A model generated the notes under the pieces. That model had not been told where the DNA came from and searched no databases. It worked only from the letters and a program-made list of their open reading frames with translations. Below, in pieces: positions 18,217 through 26,871 of a stretch of DNA of 28,633 bases. Within the stretch, counting starts at the first letter, position 1. The number at the start of each line of letters is the position of its first letter. The position numbers and the translations under genes were made by a program. Origin of the DNA: Chlorokybus atmophyticus (Eukaryota; Streptophyta; Chlorokybophyceae; Chlorokybales; Chlorokybaceae); contig RHPI01001715.1 in assembly GCA_009103225.1 (NCBI GenBank), forward strand, positions 810,188 to 838,820, written 5' to 3'.

Positions 18217-19029
18217 CTAGTCCAAAGGTGAAAGTGTATGCAGGGTAGAGTGTTTGTGCTCTACCGCCTGTCTCGATGCCGCTACCACTCACCACACTAG
18301 TGCTTGTGTGCGCACTATGTAATGATAGTGATAACAAATGCACATGGATATGTCCCCAGATACAGACTGCACTATCTGATGCAGAATGCAACGCCTTCAC
18401 TTGAGCAAAGAGGGTGACAATGTGAGTCCATAAGCCACTACTATAGGTAGTGCTGTTTACACAGTTCTTTGCATGAGCAGAAAGTGTGTTACCCTGTTAA
18501 GTGAGGTGGATGAGCAAGCAACACGTGGATACTATGACCTTATTGATGCCAACAAACACACTGCAACCAGGCACACCAAGCTCACAGCAATGACAAGCAC
18601 GATGCACACACGAGCATGCACAGGCTCTCATACAGTGAGGGGGTTCTTGGTAACCGGGATGGCGTGTTCGCAGTTCAAGTCGTTTCACAAGCTCTTAGCT
18701 TTCTCACTTACAGTGTCACCAGCTGATCCGGTGAACACTGTGACTACTTATACAAGATAAATTATCATTGCTCAGAACATAAGCTAGCGGTCATATCGAG
18801 GCTATTTCCACGGCAATTGTCACTCGATATATAACACAACTTATAACTGAACTCACAACTGAACAGCTACGCGCGGTGCCTAAGTAGGCTATGGTCGTGA
18901 GCTACTCTGGGGTCATGACCTAGCTACTGGTCAGTGACGCACGCGCGCTGGTATGCGGGTAGGCCGGGCGATGGTTTTGATGTAGCCATGCTCGATGAAG
19001 GCTGGTATGCGTGGGCAATAGGCATGACA
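18217..19029 (-). other. Gypsy-2 5' non-coding region, possible LTR/leader
   Basis: No gene recognised. In the - direction it starts at the insertion border (GACA/TGTC edge) and should hold the 5' LTR and leader. TGGTAGCGGCATCGAGA at 18287-18271 could be a tRNA primer site, resembling the TTGGTAGCCGGAGC next to the Gypsy-1 LTR. I could not align this region with 8519-8757 as an LTR pair. Confidence 0.4.
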
Positions 19030-19033
19030 TCCC
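19026..19033 (+). repeat. Right copy of duplicated target GACATCCC
   Basis: Matches 8511-8518. It is followed by GTTGCTTTTGAG, which continues the interrupted Gypsy-1 RNase H as V-A-F-E. Confidence 0.8.
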
Positions 19034-19337
19034 GTTGCTTTTGAGTCACACAAGTTAGTGACGCCGAGCGCAACTACACCACTACCGAGCAAGAATTGCT
19101 TGGAGAAATAAACGGCTTGTGGAAATGGCGTTGTTACTTTGAGGGGGGGTGAAGTTCAAGGTTGTAAACGACCACAATCCCCTTATGTACCTTCCCCAAC
19201 AACCCAACTTTTCTCAAAGGCAAGCACGATGGGCCGAGTTCCTATCGCACTTTGACTTTGAGTGGGAGTATAGGCCAGGGAGGATCTATGTCGCGGACCC
19301 TCTCAGTAGATGCCCGCCAACCTCTCAAGCTTTGTGA
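19034..19337 (+). pseudogene. Gypsy-1 RNase H, distal part
   Basis: Continuation of the RNase H cut at 8518. VAFESHKL, then SDAERNYTTTEQELLG (one base lost in between), GLWKWRCYFEGG, VKFKVVNDHNPLMYLPQQPN with a catalytic-type Asp, FSQRQARWAEFLSHFDFEWE and PGRIYVADPLSRCPP, the usual domain end. A run of seven Gs near 19142-19148 shifts the frame. Joined to 8518, the order is normal for Ty3/gypsy. Confidence 0.88.
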
Positions 19338-19394
19338 ACCAAGCTATGATCGTTGCGGCAGCGACAAGGTCGCAAGCATAAGTAATATTGAGAC

Positions 19395-20848
19395 TTGAAC
19401 CGGTTAAAGAGAGCAAGAGAGAGCCAACCAGCTTGGAAGCTAGAGTGGCAGGTGCTTACCTCACCGATGGTTTCAGGACTTAGACAAGTTCGAACTAGTG
19501 CAAGTAGGCAACTATTGGTACAGGGTGAGGCGGTAGTGGTGCCGGATGAACCGGGCCTTCGAGTGGCATGCATGAGCGAGATGCATGACCCTCCCAGCCG
19601 AGGGCACTTTGGCATCAAAAAGACCATCAAGCTTGCGCAAAGAAGCTATTGGTGGACTTCAATGACAAGTGGCATTGAGGCGTATGTGAAGACGTGTGAC
19701 TTATGTCAATGCAAAAAGTCCATCAATGCACGCAAGGGTGGCTTGCTTGTACCTCTACCCGTGCCCAATGACACGTGGGAGAGCATGAGCATGGAATTGG
19801 TAACGGTGCTACAAAAGACAAAGCATGGCAACACGGCCATTGTTGTTTTTGTGAATAAGTTAAGCAAGATGGCTCATTTTGCCGCATGTAAGACGGAGAT
19901 CTATGCGGTTGAGTTTGCTAGGTTGTTCATAGCAAACGTGTTTAAGCTTCATGGACTCCCGAAGAAGTTGGTCTCGGATAGAGATCCGTGACTCACGGGA
20001 GCATTGTGAAACAGTGTGTGTGAGACATTAGAGATTAAGCAATTCATGTCCACTGCATACCATCCTCAAAGTGGACGGGCAAACGAAGAGGATGAATAGA
20101 AACTTGGAACAAGCCTTTTGACACTGTGTGTTGGTAGGCCAAGACAATTGGGATGAGCTACCAGATGTAGTGGAGTTCGGCATGAACTCAGCCTATTAAA
20201 AATCGGTGAAGGAGAGTCCCTTCTGCTTGAAATATAGCAAACATCCTGATGTGCCTAGTGAGAAGATTTCCGGCAATAAGGCAAGGGCACCAGCTGTGGG
20301 AGAGCTTGCCGCACGCATATTAAATGCGCTAAGCAAAGCTAAGGCCGCTATGAAGAGTGCTCAAGGCCGCCAAAAGCACTTTGCCGACAAGGATTGCCGG
20401 GAAGTACATTTTAGTGTTTAATGTTAAGCAACAAGTGTTGCTTAGCACGAAAAACATTACAATTAAGAGTCGGGGAAGTACGAAGCTTCTACCCAAGTGG
20501 AGTGGCCATTTCGAGGTGCTTGGTCCCGTTGGCGCCGTGGCGTATAAGCTTCGCCTCTCGGAGCACTTTAAGATACATGATGTGTTCCATGTATCGTTGC
20601 TAAGGGAGTACAAGAGTAATGGTAGAGTCCAACCCCCACCTCTACCCGAGTGGATGGATGGTGAGTGGGAGTATGAGGTAGAGGCGATATGGGCACGCCG
20701 TGGTAGATACCGTTCTCTTGAGTACTTCGTACAATGGAAGGGCTATGGTGTAGAACACAACTTATGGGTCTTAGAAAAGGACTTGGCAAATTGCCAAGCG
20801 TTGATGCAAGAATTCCTTGCAAGTCACGGAGACTTAACCCAAACCTAG
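19395..20848 (+). pseudogene. Gypsy-1 integrase with chromodomain
   Basis: Would integrate Gypsy-1 DNA. The zinc-binding domain shows MHDPPSRGHFGIKKT and VKTCDLCQ (HHCC, about 19580-19710). In the core the first Asp position reads SMELVT (Glu), the second is kept in KLVSDRDP, and the Glu region (MSTAYHPQSGRANEE) is out of register. A TGA at 19989 directly follows SDRDP, where Arg is expected. After further shifts the C-terminal part is open (20357-20848): LLPKWSGHFEVLGPVGAVAY is the GPY/F module, FKIHDVFHVSLL the usual lead-in, and 20672-20815 a chromodomain. Confidence 0.9.
20672..20815 (+). other. Chromodomain at Gypsy-1 integrase C-terminus
   Basis: YEVEAIWARRGRY, then LEYFVQWKGYGVEHNLWVLE and NCQALMQEF. 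The aromatic positions Tyr, Trp (of WKGY) and Trp (NLW) that form the methyl-lysine cage are present, so this is a canonical-type chromovirus chromodomain. In this family the module is known to steer integration toward histone-marked heterochromatin. Confidence 0.92.
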
Positions 20849-21014
20849 CTACCCTTTGTGTAGCAATAAGGCCCTTCCAAATGTGCACAAGACATGTGCA
20901 AACCCAAGCCAAACCTACTAAGTAAGAGTGCACTCACGAGAGGCAATTATGGAGGTTGGCCACCTTCGTGTCTCGTTGTTTCTCAAACCTAATATGTGTC
21001 GCAGACTGTCACAA

Positions 21015-21030
21015 AGTAGGTGGGGAGAAG
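21015..21030 (+). promoter_or_regulatory. Polypurine tract of Gypsy-1
   Basis: AGTAGGTGGGGAGAAG lies directly before the LTR start TGTAACG, the usual place for the plus-strand DNA primer of an LTR retrotransposon. Confidence 0.75.
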
Positions 21031-22091
21031 TGTAACGTGGCTAGTACTTGTGCTCTCAGTGCTTGAACATGCGTGAGATATATAAGCAATATAAATATAT
21101 ATAAATACAAACATGTGTGTTTGCTGCTACAAGGTAGACATTGATGTGGACAAGTTAGCCATAAGTGTCTACACTGTAGATATGTACGTCATATATGTAC
21201 ATGTATATGAGACAAACATTGGTGTGGACTAGTTAGCCACTAATGTCTATAAGGTAGATGTACATGTCTACTAGGTAGACACTTACATATACAAAGGTAC
21301 GTATGTTAATATCTTGGACATAAATGTGGATACCTTCTATGCGATTGTTGACATCGCAGCTTTGATGTCGATATTATGAAGATCCGTAGCAATGTTGATA
21401 TCGCATATAAGGATGCGGATATTGTAGCAGTAGATGTCTCTACATTGTTAAGGACAATGAGGTTAAACCACGTGTATTTGTCTTGAAAGCACCAGGTGAT
21501 GCATATGTTGACATTGTAGACTACCATATTGATATCGAGAATACTAGTATTTACAACATGTGGCCAAGTGAATGTGTTGCCAATCGAGGCAAAGCCATGA
21601 AGATCTGGTGCGACCTCATTGGTTGCTCATACCTTTGGGTGAGATACTCTTTAAGATGATTGGTTTAAAGCCTAGTAAAGACACGTGCAAGAGTGCTTGT
21701 TGCAAGATGGTTGGCCGCCTTTCATTACACTAGGGTCCGAACGAGGCTATGGTAGAGACACCCAATACCCTTGAGTGACTTGATAAGGCACTAGGGGTAT
21801 ATAAGTGAGCATGCTCAGTATGCAAGACATTGGAGACTTGGGTCTACCTTGCCTTTGCTTGCTCGCTCGTGTGGGACTTCAAGTGGGATGCTCGGGTGAG
21901 AGGCCGTTCAAGGGGGTGCCAAAGCTCTTCAACCTCAAGGTGTGGACGCTTGTCCTTATGTAGCACTTGTGAGTGTGTACACTTGGAGGACGTGCTTACA
22001 CTTGTTTGTGTAATTGTATGCACGGTGCTAACACTTGTGTGTGAGTGCGCATTAAGTAGAGTGAATGACGCTTCATAGGTGAGAGCTAAGT
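21031..22091 (+). repeat. Gypsy-1 LTR, + copy (3' LTR of the inverted core)
   Basis: About 1.06 kb, matching the reverse complement of 24645-25739 along most of its length. It starts TGTAACGTGG after the polypurine tract and should end GGCGTCACA, but is cut about 24 bases early (at GAGAGCTAAGT) where RT sequence follows. U3 has two imperfect copies of a GACATTGATGTGGAC..AGTTAGCC unit about 80 bp apart and palindromic GATATCGCA words; U5 has several ACACTTGTGTG-like words. Differences from the - copy show age. Confidence 0.88.
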
Positions 22092-22106
22092 TCCAACGCC
22101 TTACAG

Positions 22107-22168
22107 TAGAGGTTTGCGCATGTGCGTGGACTATAGGGCTCTAAACAACAACACCGTGAGAAACTAGG
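22107..22168 (+). pseudogene. Displaced Gypsy-1 RT fragment
   Basis: GLRMCVDYRALNNNTVRN then TAG: an RT block that belongs immediately before NKYLI..RIDDLF at 7762. It is stranded between the truncated LTR and the - strand RT N-terminus. Both this fragment (AAC at 22162) and the core start (AAC at 7762) share the codon at which they should join. Confidence 0.85.
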
Positions 22169-22171
22169 CTT

Positions 22172-23300
22172 TATCAACTTCTTCTCAAGTAGCATTGACA
22201 TTGCTTCTCCACACGCGTACGCAACCGGGCTTGGCCTATACCAAGGCCTTAATGGAGGCTTTGTTCTCATCTTTGAGGGGTATTGTATGCCAAATGTCAC
22301 GCTCCGGTGGGAGCGAAGGTAGTTTGTCCATGTATACGTCCATGTTGTTGACAACAACAGGGTGGAGCTCTTTAAGTTGCTTCTCATGTGTAGAAGCATT
22401 CCCCGCATGTTGTGCACTACAAGCTTCACAAATGAGGCCTTCTTCCCCGTCAGGGTGGTAGCTCACCAAAGCAACCAAGCGCTTGTGCGCACCCTCCTTG
22501 GATGGGATCTTTCGTTGGGACACCAATATCTTATACTTGTGGTCTCCCCTAAACACGGTGCACACTTTCTTGCTCGCGTCTAGTATTGCGCACGTGAGCG
22601 CAATTGCCGATTTTAGCCTAGGATCACTTGAATGCCTTGCATTCTCATGTCCACAACTCGAAGCAACACCTTTACTAGAGTAGTTGCCTATGTTGACTTC
22701 AAGCTCAGCTTGGCCGAGCACCGATATACGCGCACCATCAATGGTAGCAAACTTGTCATGACAAGCTCTCAAGCGTACCATTGCACGATTCGACAACCTT
22801 ATGTCTATAAAGTTGCACACCGTGCCGGTGTCTACTAGCACACGCACATTCCTATCAAGCATGTTGCCATTAAATACCCATTGTAGAGACTCTTCTTCAT
22901 GCTCTTTTTGAGCACGGTGACTATAGTCATCATGCCATATGATTAATGGTTTGCCTATGCCCTTTTATTCCTTCGACATGACTTTGTATCTTACAAAGGT
23001 CTTTAGCATTGCCGACCAAGTGCCCTCGTATATCGGCATGAAAACAATTGCTCTTGTACTGGGGTTATCACGCTTGTGGTTCAAGTAAGTACTTTTGTAT
23101 GGCCGGTTTCAACTTGAAAGAAGGAACATACACGAGCACATTCGCATGCGTTTTCTTCAACTCACCGCATGCAATCCCATGCAAACGAAGTCCAAAGCTA
23201 TAGCACAAGCAAATTGAAACTTATCCATCAAGCCAACACATGGTGTCTTTATAGTTACTGCTATAACCTAGCCACCCTGACTTCCTATCTGCTAGTGCTA
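22172..23300 (-). pseudogene. Gypsy-1 protease and RT N-terminus
   Basis: RVLVDTGTVCNFID (about 22842-22800) carries the D-T-G active site of a retropepsin, with VLGQAELEVNIGNY after it. A Cys/His-bearing spacer (GLICEACSAQHAGNASTHEK) leads to RT: LPSLPPERDIWHTIPLKDEN, then after a stop and frame change EAMSMLLEKKLIKP, ending at 22172. The rest of RT is in the inverted core. Between 23300 and 22862 I see no domain beyond a linker. Confidence 0.8.
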
Positions 23301-24507
23301 GGCTTGTCGGGGCACTCCGCAAGACGGTGACCGGGCTTCTTACAAGGAGACACTTGCCCTCCTTAAAGAGCTTTGCCTTCTCGTCCATAGAGGGGTTGAG
23401 GGGGATGTAGTTCTCCTTCTTCTTAGCCGGCTCCTTGCCCTTTGACTTGGAGTGGCCGTTGGGCTTGAAGGGCTCCTTACCCTTGCCTTTGCCCTTGACG
23501 AACTTGACTTTCTTCGAGCCATCACCACGAGGAGTTGAGTCTCTCTCTCCCTCCTCTCTCCCTCTGTTGTTGACGGTGTTGAGTGCTTGCGCCGCTTTTA
23601 AAGTGGCCGCGAATAGGCGATTAAACTTCTCCCCTTCCCACCGCTTGCCGGTCTTGAACTTTTAATACACCGTTTCGCATGCCTTGTAGCTTGGAGTTGA
23701 GCCCACGCTAAAACTTGTGAACCATCTCATCGCTACTCATTTGGCCTCCTCCCGCACAGATCTTGGCCACAAGGAGTTTAAAGCGGCGTGCATACTCCTT
23801 CGCCGACCTTGACATCTTGTATTCATCAAGCCAATCGCGTGCATCTTGCACGAGGTCGATGGGAAGGTATTGGTCTCGCAACGCCTATTTGAAGTGCATA
23901 CAACTATATGTGAGCTCTTCGGTTGGTGGTCCTTGAGCATGGTACCAAATGGTGAGCGAGTCGGCCTCTAGGAATGCCATCCCCACCTTGACCCACTCCG
24001 AGGTCGGCGTGCTTGACAAGTACGCCTCTATTTGTTGCAACCATGCGTCGATGCTTTGCCCCTTCTTGCCGGAGAAGTTCTTAGGCTTGTTCACCAACCG
24101 GCTCGTGTTGTTGAGATGCTTGAGAGCCTCCTCTTGCACCCCAACTTTAGCGCGCCATGTGGAGAGGTCTCCTTCAAGCTTACTATCTTGTCCTCGAGCC
24201 TACCTACACGCACAAGGAGTGAGTCGTGCGGTGCCATATGTCTCATGGCCCCCACCCATAGCTGCACGCAATGCATGCATGCTTGCTCCCTCGCATGTGA
24301 GCACACGAGTGTCTTGAACCCCTCCGCTGTTTGCGCCGCCGAGCCTATAGCGATGTTGTTAAACGTAGCCTTCCATGCGGTGTTCAACTCATCTAATGAT
24401 GGCTTGGTCAATGGTGCCGCCTTTATGGGGTCATGTGCCGCTCCCTCCGGCGTCCCTTCACTCAAGTTCATGCTCATGAATTGAGTGGCGAGGATGCCTT
24501 GAGCCAC
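23300..24507 (-). pseudogene. Gypsy-1 gag with zinc knuckle
   Basis: PKNFSGKKGQSIDAWLQQIE (about 24090-24030) and KVGMAFLEADSLTIWYHAQG are the retrotransposon gag capsid signature. YLPIDLVQDARDWLDEYKMS, EYARRFKLLVAKICAGG and MSSDEMVHKF continue it. A lysine-rich stretch (VKFVKGKGKGKEPFKPNG) precedes a knuckle KCLLCKKPGHRLAEC (23353-23312) that is one base short, so it is frameshifted. Stops and shifts occur near 23885, 23700 and 23650. The frame is open from a GTG at 24507; a TAG upstream leaves the start unclear. Confidence 0.82.
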
Positions 24508-24623
24508 GTTGCCCGAGTTGGAGCTAGCTTCCGCTATAGTGCCCTAGCACACACAAACTTGCATGAGTGCCCTCTAAGCAACTCTAGATAGGCCCACAAA
24601 ACCCAAAGGTTCCCCACAATCTT

Positions 24624-24644
24624 AACCTTAGCTCCGGCTACCAA
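24624..24644 (-). promoter_or_regulatory. Primer-binding-site-like sequence of Gypsy-1
   Basis: TTGGTAGCCGGAGCTAAGG read on -, immediately inside the LTR edge GCGTCACA. TGGTA-type primer sites pair with a tRNA 3' end; the usual chromovirus site is complementary to initiator Met tRNA, and this one matches only in part. Confidence 0.55.
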
Positions 24645-25739
24645 TGTGACGCCACCCTAGGCTCGAGCACTTAGCTCTCACCTAAGCGCGTCATGCACTC
24701 TTCTTAGTGCACGCACTCACACACAAGTGCAAGCACTCTCACACCGTGCACACACTCACACACAATTGTTAGCACCGTGCATACACTCACACATGCAAGT
24801 GTAAGCACGTCCTTCAAGTGTACACACTAAACACAAGTGCTACATAAGGACAAGCGTCCACACGTTAAGGTTAAAAAGTTTTGTCACGCCCTTGAACGGC
24901 CTCTATCCCGAACACCCCACGTGAAGTCCCACACAAGCGAGCACGCCAAGGCAAGGTAGACTCAAGTCTCCAATGTCTTGCCTACTGAGCATGCTCACTT
25001 ATATACCCTTAGTGCCTTATCAAGTCACTCAAGGGTAGTGGGTGTCTTCACCAATGGTGCCTCGTTCGGACCCAAGTGTCTAAGGCGGCCAACCATCTTG
25101 CGACAAGCACTCTTGCACGTGTCTTTACTAGGCTTAAACCAATTATCTTGAAAAGTATCTTACCCATGGGTATGAGCAACCAATGAGGTCGCACCGGATC
25201 CCCATGGCTTTGCCTCCATTGGCCACACATTCACTTGGCCACATGTTGTTGAATCTAGTATCCTCTAAATTAATATGGTAGTCTACAATATCAACATATA
25301 CATCACCTGGTACTTTCGAGACAAATACATGTGGTTTATCCACATTGTCCTTTACAATGTAGAGACATCTACTGCTAAAATATCCGCATTTTTGTATGCG
25401 ATATCAATGAATCTTCATAATATCGACATCAAAGCTGCGATATCAACAATCGCATAGAAGGTATCCACATTTATGTCCAAGATATTAACATACGTACCTT
25501 TGTAGATGTAATTGTCTACCTAGTAGACATATACATGTAGACATTAGTGGCTAACTAGTTCACACCAATGTTTGTCTCATATACATGTACATATTGGATG
25601 TCAGTATCTATAGTTTAAACATTTGTGGCTAACTTGTCCACATCAATGTCTACCTTGTAGCAGCAAACACACATGTTTATTGCTTATGTATCTCATGCAT
25701 GTTTAAGCACTTAGAGCTTTACTATCATACAGCACGACA
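24645..25739 (-). repeat. Gypsy-1 LTR, - copy (5' LTR)
   Basis: Complete LTR of about 1.1 kb, TGT...ACA bounded: U5 edge TGTGACGCC at 24645 and U3 edge CGACA at 25739. It aligns in reverse complement with 21031-22091 and, in its U5 part, with 7551-7764. A TATATAAG-type box is visible on - near 25010, just upstream of GTGAGCATGCTCA, and is a fair candidate for the core promoter. Confidence 0.88.
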
Positions 25740-26110
25740 TAATGGAGATTATGCTTGATGATATAAATTTCGAAACAACTAGCTTTGATGCTATTTTGTT
25801 AATCTTTAGGCAATGCGTCTATATTATATAATCATCACACACTACGTGTTGGCAAAGTTTTGCCATTTCGACCACGTTGTGTTGTATCAGCTTTTGCAAA
25901 TTCCATGCATTATTGCAAACTACACCGTGCACGCGATGTCAAGCATTTGACATCTGCATCACGTTGTGTTTATATACTTATTGTGTGGTGCTCGTGGTTG
26001 CACTTTGCACAGGATGCGCATTACACAGCTTTTGCTAAATATCAACACACCATCTTACTTCACTTGATGCACTATGGATTTTATAATTCTTTTCATGTTA
26101 CACAATATTT
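25740..26110. other. Intergenic, no gene recognised
   Basis: AT-rich. One 84-codon frame (25860-26114) has no recognisable feature. No target-site duplication matching the left flank of 7551 was seen. Confidence 0.5.
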
Positions 26111-26837
26111 ATAAACATATACATACGTATATGTATACATATGTATATATACGTATACATATGCATATATACGTATACATACTTATATGTATATATGTAT
26201 ACACACATATATATACAATATATACATATACGTATTTATGTGTATATATACGTATTTATGTGTATATATACCTATATATATGTATATCCATACGTATATA
26301 TACATATATATACGTATATATACATATATGTATATATCTGTATAGATAAGTATATATATGTATATATATACATATATATACATATATACAAATATATACG
26401 TATATATACACATATGTATATATATGTATATGTGTATATATGTATATATACACATAAGTGTATATATATATGTATATATATACATATATATACTTATATA
26501 TACAGATATATACATATATGTATATATACGTATACGTATATACGTATATATATACATATATACATAAATATACGTATATATACACATATATACATATATG
26601 TATATATGTGTATATATACGAATATATGTGTATATATACATATATATACATATATGTATATACGTATATATACGCTTATATATACGTATATATACACGCT
26701 TATATATACGTATATATACACGCTTATATGTACGTATATATACACACTTATATATATATATATATATATATACGTATATATATGTATATATACATATATA
26801 TACATATATGTATATATACATATATACGCTTATATAC

Positions 26838-26868
<31 letters not shown>

Positions 26869-26871
26869 AAT
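26111..26871. repeat. Long alternating purine-pyrimidine TA-rich tract
   Basis: About 760 bp almost wholly of TA, with CA/TG/CG steps placed so that purine-pyrimidine alternation is nearly unbroken (TATACG, TATGTA, CATATA units). All six frames are open through long parts, as Tyr-Ile-Tyr-like repeats, which is a compositional artefact. Confidence 0.95.

Larger units (their letters stand above)
8519..19029 (-). mobile_element. Gypsy-2: Ty3/gypsy element with C5 methyltransferase and PHD finger
   Basis: A 10.5-kb insertion into the RNase H of Gypsy-1. On the - strand the order is non-coding leader (19029-18217), gag (18216-16471), ORF X (16462-14562), non-coding gap, protease (14180-13381), C5 methyltransferase (about 13170-12120), RT and RNase H (about 12120-10530), integrase with PHD finger (10614-8807), polypurine-like tract and a short tail (8806-8519). 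PR-RT-RH-IN is the Ty3/gypsy order. The extra modules are the methyltransferase between PR and RT, the C-terminal PHD finger, and ORF X. I could not match the two ends to each other as an LTR pair, so the termini are diverged, rearranged or composite. All ORFs are broken. Confidence 0.85.
7551..25739 (-). mobile_element. Gypsy-1: Ty3/gypsy chromovirus with inverted core, hosting Gypsy-2
   Basis: The outer ends read as one - strand element: the U5 end of an LTR at 7551 and the U3 start of an LTR at 25739. On - from the right come LTR, primer-site-like sequence, gag, protease and the RT N-terminus (to 22172). The rest of RT, RNase H, integrase, chromodomain, polypurine tract and an LTR lie on + between 7762 and 22091, so the core is flipped. 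A 62-base + piece of RT at 22107-22168 belongs between the two halves but sits beyond the LTR. Gypsy-2 interrupts RNase H at 8519-19029. I see no target-site duplication at the outer ends. All genes are broken. Confidence 0.78.

Noticed and set aside
22073-22429. 118-codon - strand frame at the LTR/RT border
   Set aside because: It mixes the real RT end with antisense of a + RT piece and LTR; only the EAMSMLLEKKLIKP part is real.
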